From Nocardioides hwasunensis (GTDB lineage: Bacteria > Actinomycetota > Actinomycetes > Propionibacteriales > Nocardioidaceae): a stretch of 64,000 bases of DNA. The stretch is taken from contig NZ_JACXYY010000004.1 of the NCBI RefSeq assembly GCF_014779665.1, positions 248,001-312,000 on the forward strand, written 5' to 3'. The translations under genes and the position numbers were made by a program. Below, one piece after another: positions 24,826 to 32,907 of the stretch. How positions within the stretch are numbered: position 1 is the stretch's first letter; every line of letters begins with the position of its first letter. The notes below the pieces were generated by a model. It saw only the letters and a program-made list of their open reading frames with translations, was not told the origin of the DNA and did no database searches.

Positions 24826-26215
24826 AGACCGTCTCCCCGGCGTCGGTGTCCTTGCCGATCTTGCGAGCCAGGTAGAGGCCCTCCAGCGCGAGCTCGAGCG
24901 CGGCGGCACGCTCGCCGTCGTTGGTCGCCCCGACGCGGTCGCACACCTCGTCGTAGAGGTCGGACTCACCCAGCACCGGCAGTCCGGCGAGGAAGTCGCG
25001 GGCGCCCACGCGGGCGCCGGTGCTGACCATCGCGCCCTCCTCGATCGCCTCGACCAGCAGTCGCAGGTCGATGCCGGCCAGGTGGGCACGCACCGTCTCG
25101 GCGACCGCGGTGCGGAGCAGGTGGGTGAGGATCTCGGTCTCGCGCCCCTCCTCGCCGGTCTCGAACTCGATCTTGCCGCCGAGCACGTCGACGGCGGTCT
25201 CGAGGTCGACGACACGGGCCACGGCCTGCTCCTCGCCCTGGGTGGTAGCCCGGTGCAGGGCGGCGGCAGCGATGGTCTCGGCACCGGCGATCGCGAACCG
25301 GGCGCTGACGCCCGAGCGCTGGTCGACCGACTGGGAGTCACGCAGGTTGCGGGTGAAGCGGGCCAGCACCTCGAGGAGGTAGGTCGGCACGTCGGCGACG
25401 AGGTCGGCCTCCTGCTCGATGACGGCCATCTCCTCCTCGACCTCGCGCGGGTAGTGCGTGCGGATCTCGGCGCCGAAGCGGTCCTTGAGCGGGGTGATGA
25501 TGCGACCGCGGTTGGTGTAGTCCTCCGGGTTGGCGCTGGCCACCACGAGGACGTCCAGTGGCAGCCGCACGATGTAGCCGCGGATCTGGATGTCACGCTC
25601 CTCCATAACGTTGAGCATCGCGACCTGGATCCGCTCGGCGAGGTCGGGCAGCTCGTTGATCGCGACGATGCCGCGGTGGCTGCGCGGGATGAGGCCGAAG
25701 TGGATGGTCTCCGGGTCGCCTAGGTGGCGGCCCTCGGCGACCTTCATCGGGTCGACGTCGCCGATGAGGTCGGCGACCGACGTGTCGGGGGTCGCGAGCT
25801 TCTCGGCGTACCTCTCGTCGCGATGCCTCCATGAGATGCGCAGGTCCTCGCCGTACGTCGCGGCCGCCTGCTGGGAGGTGACGGTGATCGGCTCGTAGGG
25901 GTGCTCTCCGAGCTCGGAGCCGGAGATCACCGGGGTCCACTCGTCGAGCAGCGCGACCAGCGAGCGGAGCAGGCGGGTCTTGCCCTGGCCGCGCTCACCG
26001 AGCAGGACGATGTCGTGGCCCGCGAGCAGGGCGCGCTCGACCTGCGGGATGACGGTCTCGGAGAAGCCGTGGAGGCCCGGCCACGGGTCCTCACCGGCAC
26101 GCAGCCGGGCGAGCAGGTTGTCGCGGAGCTCCTGGCGGAGCGTCTTGAGCTGGTGGCCGCTCTCGCGGAGCTGGCCGAGGGTGCTGGCGTCGGGGTGCTG
26201 GGTCTGGTCCGTCAC
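24818..26215 (-). CDS. MoxR/magnesium-chelatase ChlI-type AAA+ ATPase
   Basis: A 465-residue AAA+ ATPase. Walker A is LLGERGQGKTRLL (about residues 68-80). Walker B and the following insert are GIVAINELPDLAERIQVAMLNVMEERDIQIRG, with sensor 1 as LVVASANPEDYTNRG and an arginine-finger region LKDRFGAEIRTHYP. The order is that of ChlI/BchI-like ATPases rather than classical MoxR. GTG 26215 is selected because TAGCGT lies seven bases upstream. Genes for a GNAT and a VWA protein follow with overlaps, so the three products are made together. Confidence 0.88.
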   Translation of the reverse strand: MTDQTQHPDASTLGQLRESGHQLKTLRQELRDNLLARLRAGEDPWPGLHGFSETVIPQVERALLAGHDIVLLGERGQGKTRLLRSLVALLDEWTPVISGSELGEHPYEPITVTSQQAAATYGEDLRISWRHRDERYAEKLATPDTSVADLIGDVDPMKVAEGRHLGDPETIHFGLIPRSHRGIVAINELPDLAERIQVAMLNVMEERDIQIRGYIVRLPLDVLVVASANPEDYTNRGRIITPLKDRFGAEIRTHYPREVEEEMAVIEQEADLVADVPTYLLEVLARFTRNLRDSQSVDQRSGVSARFAIAGAETIAAAALHRATTQGEEQAVARVVDLETAVDVLGGKIEFETGEEGRETEILTHLLRTAVAETVRAHLAGIDLRLLVEAIEEGAMVSTGARVGARDFLAGLPVLGESDLYDEVCDRVGATNDGERAAALELALEGLYLARKIGKDTDAGETVYG

Positions 26216-26222
26216 GTCTTCC

Positions 26223-26228
26223 ACGCTA
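26223..26228 (-). promoter_or_regulatory. Leaderless -10 element for the ATPase/GNAT/VWA operon
   Basis: TAGCGT on the minus strand, seven bases before GTG 26215. Confidence 0.55.
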
Positions 26229-26266
26229 GACCCGGCCGTCAACGTCGAGTGCGCTCGAAGTCAGCC

Positions 26267-26749
26267 TCAGGACAGGTCGAGGTGCATCACGTGCAGCCCG
26301 ACCCGGCCGTGGGTCGCGCTGTCGAAGGCGCGCGGCACGGTGCCGATGATCTCGAAGCCGAGGTCCTGCCACAGGCGTACGGCGGCGGTATTGGTCTCGA
26401 CGACGGCGTTGAACTGGATCGCGGCGAACCCCTGGTCGCGGTGCCACTGGACGGCGTACTCGCCGAGCCGGCGACCCACCCCGCGCCCCCGCGCGGTCCC
26501 GTCGACCATGAACGAGCCGGTGCCGACGTGGGCCCCGCGGCCGGGACGGTTCGGGCCCATCTTGGCCGAGCCGAGGACGCGGTCGTCCTCCTCCAGCACG
26601 ACCACGTGGCTGCCGTCGAGCCACCAGCCACGCGCCTGCTCCGACGTCGCGCCCAGCGGGTAGGCGTAGGTCTCGCCGGCCTCGACGATGTCGCGCCAGA
26701 ACGGCCAGATCGCCGGCCAGTCCGCCTCGGCGGCCACACGGATGCTCAT
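26267..26749 (-). CDS. GNAT N-acetyltransferase
   Basis: A 160-residue protein that starts at ATG 26749, overlapping the stop of the DinB gene (ATGA). The acetyl-CoA site is GTARGRGVGRRLGEYAVQW, and the C-terminal NAVVETNTAAVRLWQDLGFEIIGTVPRAF resembles phosphinothricin acetyltransferase-like or YhhY-like members. The N-terminal IRVAAEADWPAIWPFWRDIVEAGETYAYP suits the same subgroup, which acetylates small amines or N-terminal amino groups. Substrate unknown. Confidence 0.88.
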   Translation of the reverse strand: MSIRVAAEADWPAIWPFWRDIVEAGETYAYPLGATSEQARGWWLDGSHVVVLEEDDRVLGSAKMGPNRPGRGAHVGTGSFMVDGTARGRGVGRRLGEYAVQWHRDQGFAAIQFNAVVETNTAAVRLWQDLGFEIIGTVPRAFDSATHGRVGLHVMHLDLS

Positions 26750-27282
26750 ATGTCCATCGCCCCGTCGATCGACTGGCGGATCAGGTCGGCGTGCCCGACG
26801 TGGCGGGCGTACTCCTCGACCATGTGCACCAGCACCCACCGGAGGGTCGCGGTCTCCCCCTTGGCCGGGTCGCGCGGGCGCGCCACGCGCTGCGCGAGGT
26901 CGGGATCAGCCGCCAGCACGCTGTCCAGGCAGGCGTCGGAACGGGTGATGGCGTCGACGAGCAGTCCGTCGAGCTCGGCGTGCGACGCGCCGGCGGCGCT
27001 GTGCCAGTCCCAGTCGGGGTCGTCGTCCCAGGGAGCGGTGTCCCACGGAGGAGCGGGCTCGTGGGCGGCGAGGTTGTAGGAGAACCAGTAGTCCTCCACG
27101 AAGGCGAGGTGCTTGAGCATCCCGCCGAGGGTGAGGTCGCTCGGCGGGAGGGTCTGGTCGAGCTGGGCGTCGGTCAGGCCTCTCGCCTGCAACCGGACCG
27201 TCGCGCGGAAGTGGTCGAGGTAGGAGCGGAGCATGCCGACCTCGGAGTCGCTGAAGGACGGCTCGGGGCGCTCGATCGTCAT
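26746..27282 (-). CDS. DinB-family (DUF664) protein
   Basis: A 178-residue four-helix-bundle protein. The metal-binding histidines expected for the DinB/YfiT fold are visible in GGMLKHLAFVEDYW, in the central region, and in LRWVLVHMVEEYARHVGHADLIRQ at the end. Members include mycothiol-, bacillithiol- or glutathione-dependent S-transferases. Because this genome makes mycothiol (mca is present), a mycothiol-dependent enzyme is plausible. ATG 27282 has TACGGT six bases upstream. It is co-transcribed with the downstream GNAT. Confidence 0.88.
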   Translation of the reverse strand: MTIERPEPSFSDSEVGMLRSYLDHFRATVRLQARGLTDAQLDQTLPPSDLTLGGMLKHLAFVEDYWFSYNLAAHEPAPPWDTAPWDDDPDWDWHSAAGASHAELDGLLVDAITRSDACLDSVLAADPDLAQRVARPRDPAKGETATLRWVLVHMVEEYARHVGHADLIRQSIDGAMDI

Positions 27283-27288
27283 GGCGGC

Positions 27289-27294
27289 ACCGTA
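27289..27294 (-). promoter_or_regulatory. Leaderless -10 element for the DinB gene
   Basis: TACGGT on the minus strand, six bases before ATG 27282. Confidence 0.55.
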
Positions 27295-27331
27295 GTGCGC
27301 GGACCGACGGACCGGACACCCGGACACGACG

Positions 27332-27361
27332 AGCCGCCCCGCTCGGATCGGGCGAGGCGGC
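27332..27361 (-). terminator. Terminator-like hairpin after the RGG-rich protein gene
   Basis: Arms built on GCCGCC/GGCGGC with an inner CGC/GCG pair, lying between two minus-strand genes. There is no T-run. Confidence 0.5.
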
Positions 27362-27383
27362 CCGGGTGGGGTCGGCTGGTCGG

Positions 27384-28013
27384 TCAGAGGGTCGGGCCCT
27401 CGCCGCGCAGCTTGTCGACCTCGGCCATCGCGTCGCGGAGCTGGCCGAGCCACTCGTCGGCGTGCTCGCCGACCAGCTTGACCGACCACGCGAGCGCGTC
27501 GGACCGGGAGCGGGCGACGCCGGCGTCGACGAGCGTGTCGAGCACCTGCCGCTCGGGCTGGCGCAGCCGCGTCATCACCGGGGCGGAGACGTGGGTGAAG
27601 AGCGCCTCGGTCTCACCGAGCCGCACCCCCCACGACACCTTGCGCTGGTAGCGGGCCTCGGCCTCGAGCGCGATCTCGATGCGCTCGGCCTTGGTCTCGG
27701 AGCGGAAGCGGCCGATGCGGCCCTCCGCCTCGGCGCCGTCCGCCTCCTCGGCGAGCGTGCCCATCACCGTGACCTCCTCACGGTCGGACCTCACCTCGAT
27801 CTCGCTGAACCAGGCCTCCGGCAGCCGCCCCCGGAACCAGTCCGCGGCGTCGGCCGCGGGCGGGAGGTCGGCGACCTGCCAGCCTCCACGGCGACCGCGG
27901 ACCTCGCCGCGCTCGCCCCGCCCCTGACCTCGTGGACCGCGGCGCTCGCCCCGGCCTTCGCCGCGTCGGCCGCGGCCCTCGTCGTGCTCGTCTTCGGCTC
28001 TGGCGTTCGTCAT
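27384..28013 (-). CDS. RGG-rich protein with a possible ribbon-helix-helix-like C-terminus
   Basis: A 209-residue protein starting at ATG 28013 with AAGGAGG just upstream. Residues 10-45 are a disordered arginine-glycine run (GRGRRGEGRGERRGPRGQG) of the kind that binds RNA. The middle (WQVADLPPAADAADWFRGRLPEAWF) and a charged helical region follow. The C-terminus, LDTLVDAGVARSRSDALAWSVKLVGEHADEWLGQL, resembles the second half of a ribbon-helix-helix module. Close relatives seem widespread in actinobacteria without an assigned role. Upstream, TGTAATCATGTAAG forms a tandem TGTAA site, so autoregulation is possible. Function unknown. Confidence 0.7.
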   Translation of the reverse strand: MTNARAEDEHDEGRGRRGEGRGERRGPRGQGRGERGEVRGRRGGWQVADLPPAADAADWFRGRLPEAWFSEIEVRSDREEVTVMGTLAEEADGAEAEGRIGRFRSETKAERIEIALEAEARYQRKVSWGVRLGETEALFTHVSAPVMTRLRQPERQVLDTLVDAGVARSRSDALAWSVKLVGEHADEWLGQLRDAMAEVDKLRGEGPTL

Positions 28014-28032
28014 GTGCCTCCTTCTTGCAGTG

Positions 28033-28047
28033 CTTACATGATTACAC
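28033..28047 (-). promoter_or_regulatory. Tandem TGTAA site upstream of the RGG-rich protein gene
   Basis: On the minus strand the sequence is GTGTAATCATGTAAG: two TGTAA half-sites eight bases apart, and an AT-rich island in otherwise GC-rich DNA. It lies about 20 bases before the ATG and could be an operator or an extended -10 (TGTAAT). Confidence 0.45.
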
Positions 28048-28083
28048 CGTTGAACCGTGAGGTCGACCCACGTGTTCCCGCAC

Positions 28084-28089
28084 TACGCT
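28084..28089 (+). promoter_or_regulatory. Leaderless -10 element for the YchJ-like gene
   Basis: TACGCT, seven bases before GTG 28097. Confidence 0.55.
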
Positions 28090-28096
28090 CGGCCGC

Positions 28097-28453
28097 GTGG
28101 ATCGACTCCAGCAGCCCTGCCCGTGCGGCAGCGAGACGACGTACGACGGGTGCTGCGGGCCGCTGCTCGCCCACACCGCGCAGGCGACGACCCCCGAGCA
28201 GCTGATGCGCTCGCGCTACACCGCCCACGTGCGCGGCGACGCCGACCACCTCTTCCGGACCTGGCACCCGCGCACCCGTCCCGATGACGTACGACCGGAC
28301 CCGCACACCCGGTGGACCGGCCTGCGGATCGTCGCCGCGGCCGGCGGCACGGTCGAGTTCGTCGCGAGCTGGGAGGGCGGCTCGATGCACGAGGTGAGCC
28401 GGTTCGAGCAGCGTGCCGGGCGCTGGGTCTACGTCGACGGCGACGTCACGTAG
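28097..28453 (+). CDS. YchJ-family SEC-C motif protein
   Basis: A 118-residue cytoplasmic protein. The N-terminal zinc motif CPCGSETTYDGCC holds the cysteines of a SEC-C-type site. The remainder, TPEQLMRSRYTAHVRGDADHLFRTWHP and VEFVASWEGGSMHEVSRFEQRAGRWVYVDG, is the NTF2-like domain of the YchJ (UPF0225) family. It lacks the C-terminal second zinc motif of some members, giving a short single-motif form. The function is unknown. The end overlaps the converging YigZ gene by eight bases. Confidence 0.9.
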   Translation: MDRLQQPCPCGSETTYDGCCGPLLAHTAQATTPEQLMRSRYTAHVRGDADHLFRTWHPRTRPDDVRPDPHTRWTGLRIVAAAGGTVEFVASWEGGSMHEVSRFEQRAGRWVYVDGDVT

Positions 28454-29075
28454 GCGCGTCCACCCAGCGCTCGCCGACCGCCTCCGGCTCCGCCGCTCCC
28501 CCGGTCGCCGCTCTCACGATCGCGCGCAGCCGGTCGGTCTCGGTCGGAGCGGCCGCGAGCAGCAGCCGGACGCGGGCGTCGTGGGCCACGCCGAGCACGG
28601 TGACACCGCGTGAGCGGAGCTCACCCTCGACCCGTCCGGCGTCCGCGTGGTCGAGCTCCAGCGCGAGCTCGGTGAGCAGCGTGCGGCGCAGCGTCCCGGC
28701 CTCGGCCAGTGCCGTGCGGACCGCGTCGCCGTAGGCGCGCACCAGACCACCCGCGCCGAGGAGGGTGCCGCCGAACCAGCGGGTCACCACCGCGGCCACG
28801 TCGCTGACGCCGGCACCGCGGAGCACGTCGAGCATCGGCGCCCCCGCCGTGCCGGCGGGCTCGCCGTCGTCGGACGAGCGCTCTACCTCGCCCCGAGGTC
28901 CGAGCACGAAGGCCGAGCAGTGGTGCCGCGCGTCGCCGTGCTCGCGGCGCAGGCGAGCGACGAGCGCCCGCGCCTCGTCCTCGTCGGCGACCCGACGCAG
29001 CGTGCAGAGGAAGCGCGAGCCACGGTCCTGCACCTCGCCGGTCGCGGCACGCGCCACGGTGACGTACGACGTCAC
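28446..29075 (-). CDS. IMPACT/YigZ-family protein
   Basis: A 209-residue protein starting at GTG 29075, overlapping the stop of the YihY gene (GTGA). The N-terminal UPF0029 domain has the motifs DRGSRFLCTL, DARHHCSAFVLG, RSSDDGEPAGTAGAPML and VAAVVTRWFGGTLLGAGGLVRAYGDAV, all diagnostic. A C-terminal ferredoxin-like domain of about 75 residues follows. In eukaryotes the related IMPACT regulates the Gcn2 kinase; bacterial members probably bind nucleic acid or the ribosome but have no proven role. Confidence 0.9.
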   Translation of the reverse strand: MTSYVTVARAATGEVQDRGSRFLCTLRRVADEDEARALVARLRREHGDARHHCSAFVLGPRGEVERSSDDGEPAGTAGAPMLDVLRGAGVSDVAAVVTRWFGGTLLGAGGLVRAYGDAVRTALAEAGTLRRTLLTELALELDHADAGRVEGELRSRGVTVLGVAHDARVRLLLAAAPTETDRLRAIVRAATGGAAEPEAVGERWVDAPT

Positions 29076-30148
29076 GCCGGCCGGTCTGCGGGATCCACCC
29101 GCGACGGTGACTCTGGCTCCGGGGCCGGCTCGGGCTCCTCCTCGGCCGCCGCCTTCGCGGCGGCCTTGACCTCGGCGGGCCCGGGCTCCCAGACCACCTT
29201 GACCTCCTCGAAGCCCTTGTGCCGCTGCATGCGGGCGTAGAGGGCGTAGGCCTGACGGTCGGCGTCGGTGAGCTGGACGTTGTCGGTGAACGGGGTGAGC
29301 AGCGCGCGCGGCCAGAGGCGACGGGCCCACACCACGTTGATCTCCATCGCCAGGACCGCCATCACCGCGCCGATCCAGAGGAAGCCGATCAGACCGAGGA
29401 CGAGCCCGAACGTCTTGGTCATCGAGGTGGTGTTGACGAGCACGCGGTCGACGTAAGCCGCGCCGGCGAGCTGGAGCAGCTGCCACATCACGGCCAGCGT
29501 GTAGCCGCCGGGGGCCGCGCGCCAGAAGGAGTGCTGGCCGGTGGCGGCGAACCGGAAGAGCAGCGTGAGGAACGTGCCGACCACGGCGACGGTGATTAGC
29601 GGGAGGAACGTCTTGAGCCCCTCGGCCACCACGGCACCGAAGAGGTCGGTGGTGCTCGCGATGGTCGACACGACGGTCACCGCCAGCAGCGAGAAGCCCG
29701 CGGTCACCAGCAGGATGAGCGTCTTCACGCGGGCGTAGACCGGGTTGGGGCGGCTGTTGCGGGGCACCGACCAGGCGACGTGCTGAGTGTTCTGCAGGGC
29801 CTGCCCGAGACCCATCGCACCGTAGAGCGCGGCCAGGGCACCGACGACCACACCGGAGACCGAGCCCTGGAGCCCCTCCGGTCGGCCGAGCTCGTCGCCG
29901 ATGATCGGGAACTGCGACAGCGCCGAGTTGAGGATCTGCTCCTGCCACTGCGGTTCGCCGCGCAGGATCAGCCCGAGGATCGAGGTGCCGAGCAGCATCA
30001 GCGGGAAGATCGCGATGAACGCGTAGTAGGTCAGCGCCGAGGCGAGGTAGGGGCCCTGGTCGTCGAAGTACTTGTAGATGACGGCCAAGGGGAAGCCGAG
30101 CACCGAACGACGGCGCTGGAACCTGTCGACTGCCCCCACCGCTCCCAC
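29072..30148 (-). CDS. YihY/BrkB-family membrane protein
   Basis: A 358-residue inner-membrane protein with six helices between about residues 40 and 285. Family marks are the N-terminal GPYLASALTYYAFIAIFPLMLL, the RTVK-like segment ARVKTLILLVTAGFSLLAV, and RFAATGQHSFWRAAPGGYTLAVMWQL. The C-terminus is an acidic, proline-rich cytoplasmic tail. The family was once annotated as RNase BN, which is wrong; its function is unknown. GTG 30148 has TAACCT seven bases upstream and no ribosome binding site. Confidence 0.88.
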   Translation of the reverse strand: MGAVGAVDRFQRRRSVLGFPLAVIYKYFDDQGPYLASALTYYAFIAIFPLMLLGTSILGLILRGEPQWQEQILNSALSQFPIIGDELGRPEGLQGSVSGVVVGALAALYGAMGLGQALQNTQHVAWSVPRNSRPNPVYARVKTLILLVTAGFSLLAVTVVSTIASTTDLFGAVVAEGLKTFLPLITVAVVGTFLTLLFRFAATGQHSFWRAAPGGYTLAVMWQLLQLAGAAYVDRVLVNTTSMTKTFGLVLGLIGFLWIGAVMAVLAMEINVVWARRLWPRALLTPFTDNVQLTDADRQAYALYARMQRHKGFEEVKVVWEPGPAEVKAAAKAAAEEEPEPAPEPESPSRVDPADRPA

Positions 30149-30155
30149 GGGTGCG

Positions 30156-30161
30156 AGGTTA
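30156..30161 (-). promoter_or_regulatory. Leaderless -10 element for the YihY/YigZ pair
   Basis: TAACCT on the minus strand, seven bases before GTG 30148. Confidence 0.55.
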
Positions 30162-30196
30162 CCGCTCCGGGCGCCCCGGGCCGCACCGACGCACCA

Positions 30197-30976
30197 TCAC
30201 CACCAGCCGAGCAGCTGCCCGCCGAGGCGGACGACGAAGCCCGACACGACCACGAGGAAGAACGCGCGGACGAACCGGGCGCCCTTCGCCATCGCGACCC
30301 GAGCCCCGAGATAGCCGCCGGTGATGTTCGCCGCGGCCATGACCAGGGCGAGGTCCCAGATGACCGCGCCCTGGGGGATGAACACGGCGAGCGCCGCGAG
30401 GTTGGTCGCCCAGTTGGCGAGCTTCGCCTTGGCCGAGGCCTCGAGGAAGTTGTAGCCGAGGAGCCCGACGAGCGCGAAGACCAGGAACGAGCCCGTGCCG
30501 GGTCCGATCGCACCGTCGTAGAAGCCGATCGTCAGTCCCGTCACCACCACCGCCGAGAGGTGCCGGCCACCGCGGAACCGCAGGCTGGTCAGCTCCCCGA
30601 CGCTCGGCTTGAACCAGACGTATCCTCCGACGAGCACCAGCGCGACCAGGATGATCGGGTCGAACGCGCTGCGCGGCAGCAGCGAGGCGACCAGCGCGCC
30701 ACCGGCAGCACCGAGCCCGGCTGCGACCATGAGCGGCACGAACGTGCGCGGGTCGGGACGGATGCGACGGACGTACGTCGCCGCGCTGATCGACGTGCCG
30801 CAGAAGGACGCCAGCTTGTTGGTGGCGGCGATCTGCACCACCGAGGCGCCCGGCAGGCCGATGAGCAGGGCGGGCAGCTGCACCAGCCCCCCGCCGCCGA
30901 CCACGGCGTCGACGAATCCGGCGACCAGTGCGGCGAGGACCAGGAACCCGACGACCTCCAGGGACAGGTCGCCCAC
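30197..30976 (-). CDS. TauE/SafE-family sulfite or anion exporter
   Basis: A 259-residue membrane protein with eight helices in two inverted halves of four. The duplicated signature is seen as AGFVDAVVGGGGLVQLPALLI and TIGFYDGAIGPGTGSFLVFALVG. The family exports sulfite, sulfoacetate and related anions. The gene order cbs-lipoprotein-TauE on one strand suggests a tie to sulfur metabolism. GTG 30976 follows the lipoprotein stop by one base (TGACGTG), so translation is coupled. Confidence 0.88.
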   Translation of the reverse strand: MGDLSLEVVGFLVLAALVAGFVDAVVGGGGLVQLPALLIGLPGASVVQIAATNKLASFCGTSISAATYVRRIRPDPRTFVPLMVAAGLGAAGGALVASLLPRSAFDPIILVALVLVGGYVWFKPSVGELTSLRFRGGRHLSAVVVTGLTIGFYDGAIGPGTGSFLVFALVGLLGYNFLEASAKAKLANWATNLAALAVFIPQGAVIWDLALVMAAANITGGYLGARVAMAKGARFVRAFFLVVVSGFVVRLGGQLLGWW

Positions 30977-30977
30977 G

Positions 30978-31442
30978 TCAGCCGGAGCTGGAGCTCGAGC
31001 TGGATCCCGTGCCGGTGTCCCGGACGTAGGGCTGCACGACGACGGCGTCGTAGTCCTCGGGCATGGTGGCGCTCAGGCCGGGGCACTCGAACTGCTGCGA
31101 CTGGTCCTCGACCATCTTCGGGGCCGAGCAGCTCAGGGTCGCGATCGGCTCGCTGTCGGCGGAGAACACCATCTCGAAGATCGCGGCCCGCTCCTCACCT
31201 GAGGAGTTCGTGATCGTGCCCTTGACGTTGGGGGTCGTGACGGCGTCGCCGTTGACGGAGCGCTCGACCGAGGTGAGCTTCCAGCCGTCGGCGATCTCGA
31301 AGCCGTTCCAGGAGAACGCCTTGCCGACCTCCACCTCGACGGGCTCCGCGCTGTCGTCGGCGTCGTCGCCGCAGGCGCTGAGGGCACCGAGGCAGACGAG
31401 CGCCACCAGGGCGGGAGCGACCCGACGGTGCGCGTGCCTCAC
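30978..31442 (-). CDS. Lipoprotein between cbs and the TauE exporter
   Basis: A 154-residue lipoprotein starting at GTG 31442, overlapping the cbs stop (GTGA). The lipobox LSAC puts the acylated cysteine at residue 24. The mature part is a beta-sandwich-like domain (VEVEVGKAFSWNGFEIADGW ... ERSVNGDAVTTPNVKGTITNSSG), similar to the DUF4352-like extracytoplasmic fold, with two further cysteines and a serine-rich end. It could be a ligand-binding partner of the exporter; this rests only on the coupling. Confidence 0.82.
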   Translation of the reverse strand: MRHAHRRVAPALVALVCLGALSACGDDADDSAEPVEVEVGKAFSWNGFEIADGWKLTSVERSVNGDAVTTPNVKGTITNSSGEERAAIFEMVFSADSEPIATLSCSAPKMVEDQSQQFECPGLSATMPEDYDAVVVQPYVRDTGTGSSSSSSSG

Positions 31443-32845
31443 GAGGCCGCCACGAAGGTCAGGAGGTCCTGCCGGGTCAGCACGCCGATCGGCTTGCCGT
31501 CCTCCTGCACGAGCACCGCGTCGGACTTCTCGAGGAGCGTCACGGCGTCGGCGGCGGCCTCGGTCGAGCCGATCGTCGGCATGGGCGACGACATGTGGTC
31601 CTCGACCGGGTCGTTGAGCTTGGCGGTGCCGGCGTAGAGCGCGTCGAGCAGCGTCGACACGGACACGGCGCCGGCGACCTCGGCGGCCACGATCGGCGGC
31701 TCGGCACGCACGACGGGCATCTGGCTGACGCCGTACTCCTGGAAGATGTGGACGGCCTCGGCGATCGTCTCGCTGGGGTGGGTGTGCACCAGGTCGGGCA
31801 GCTGCCCGGACTTGCCGCGCAGCACCTCGCCGACGGTGCGGTGGTCGGCCTGCGCACCGGTGGCGAAGCCGTACTGGGCGAGCCACTCGTCGTTGAAGAT
31901 CTTGGTGAGGTAGCCGCGACCGGAGTCCGGCAGCAGGACGACGACGACAGCGTCGGTGCGGCCCTCCTCGGCGAGCTCCTGCGCGACCTGCCGCGCGGCC
32001 CACGCGGCCATCCCGCAGGACCCACCGACGAGCAACGCCTCCTCGCGGGCCAGGCGGCGGGTGAAGGCGAAGGAGTCCGCGTCGGAGACCTCGATGACGC
32101 GATCGGCGACGGTGCGGTCGTAGGTGTCGGGCCAGAAGTCCTCACCGACGCCCTCGACGAGGTAGGGACGGCCGGTGCCGCCGGAGTAGACCGACCCCGC
32201 CGGGTCGGCACCGATCACCTGGACGTCGGGGTTCTGCTCCTTGAGGTAGCGCCCGACGCCGCTGATCGTGCCGCCGGTGCCCATGCCGCACACGAAGTGG
32301 GTGATCCGGCCCTCGGTCTGAGCCCAGATCTCCGGTCCGGTGGTCTCGTAGTGCGAGCGCGGGTTGTGGGGGTTGGCGTACTGGTTGGGCTTCCACGCAC
32401 CGGGCTGCGAGGCGAGCCGGTCCGAGACGTTGTAGTAGGAGTCGGGGTGCTCGGGCGCGACGGCCGTCGGGCAGACCACGACCTCGGCGCCGTAGGCCTT
32501 GAGCACGTTGCGCTTGTCGACGCTGACCTTGTCGGGGCACACGAAGACGCACCGGTAGCCCTTCTGCTGGGCGACCATCGCCAGCCCGACTCCGGTGTTG
32601 CCGGAGGTCGGCTCGACGATCGTGCCGCCCGGCTGGAGCTCGCCGGACGCCTCGGCGGCCTCGATCATCCGCGTGGCGATGCGATCCTTCACCGACCCGC
32701 CGGGGTTGAGGTACTCGACCTTCGCGAGCACCAGCGGCCCGCCGGCGATGTCGCCGGAGTCGGACCCCGGCAGGTCGAGCGTGCGGCCCAGCCGGACGAG
32801 CGGGGTGTTGCCGATCAGGTCGAGGACAGAGTTCGCGTACTGCAC
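31439..32845 (-). CDS. cbs: Cystathionine beta-synthase
   Basis: A 468-residue PLP enzyme making cystathionine from serine and homocysteine, the first step of reverse transsulfuration; many bacterial members also release H2S. The PLP lysine is K53 in NPGGSVKDRIATRM. The PLP loop TSGNTGVGLAMVA and GMGTGGTISGVGRYLKEQNP follow. Two CBS motifs fill residues 340-468 (VSQMPVVRA; DAVLVQEDGKPIGVLTRQDLL), and there is no haem-binding N-terminus. GTG 32845 has TACATT six bases upstream. It is divergent from the SGNH esterase, the same pairing as in mycobacteria. Confidence 0.93.
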   Translation of the reverse strand: MQYANSVLDLIGNTPLVRLGRTLDLPGSDSGDIAGGPLVLAKVEYLNPGGSVKDRIATRMIEAAEASGELQPGGTIVEPTSGNTGVGLAMVAQQKGYRCVFVCPDKVSVDKRNVLKAYGAEVVVCPTAVAPEHPDSYYNVSDRLASQPGAWKPNQYANPHNPRSHYETTGPEIWAQTEGRITHFVCGMGTGGTISGVGRYLKEQNPDVQVIGADPAGSVYSGGTGRPYLVEGVGEDFWPDTYDRTVADRVIEVSDADSFAFTRRLAREEALLVGGSCGMAAWAARQVAQELAEEGRTDAVVVVLLPDSGRGYLTKIFNDEWLAQYGFATGAQADHRTVGEVLRGKSGQLPDLVHTHPSETIAEAVHIFQEYGVSQMPVVRAEPPIVAAEVAGAVSVSTLLDALYAGTAKLNDPVEDHMSSPMPTIGSTEAAADAVTLLEKSDAVLVQEDGKPIGVLTRQDLLTFVAAS

Positions 32846-32851
32846 CCGGCC

Positions 32852-32857
32852 AATGTA
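32852..32857 (-). promoter_or_regulatory. Leaderless -10 element for cbs
   Basis: TACATT on the minus strand, six bases before GTG 32845. Confidence 0.55.
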
Positions 32858-32894
32858 CCGACCGACCGCCCCAACGCCTGCAACGCCAGTTGCG

Positions 32895-32900
32895 TACGCT
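32895..32900 (+). promoter_or_regulatory. Leaderless -10 element for the SGNH esterase
   Basis: TACGCT, seven bases before GTG 32908, facing away from the cbs element 37 bases upstream. Confidence 0.55.
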
Positions 32901-32907
32901 CGGGGCC

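Noticed and set aside
25552..25565. A GTCCAGTGGCAG match to palindromic element B
   Set aside because: It lies inside the ATPase coding sequence, encodes a normal Leu-Pro-Leu-Asp segment and has no second arm.
29072..30148. Annotation as RNase BN
   Set aside because: An old mis-assignment of the YihY family; RNase BN is a metallo-beta-lactamase-fold enzyme, not a membrane protein.
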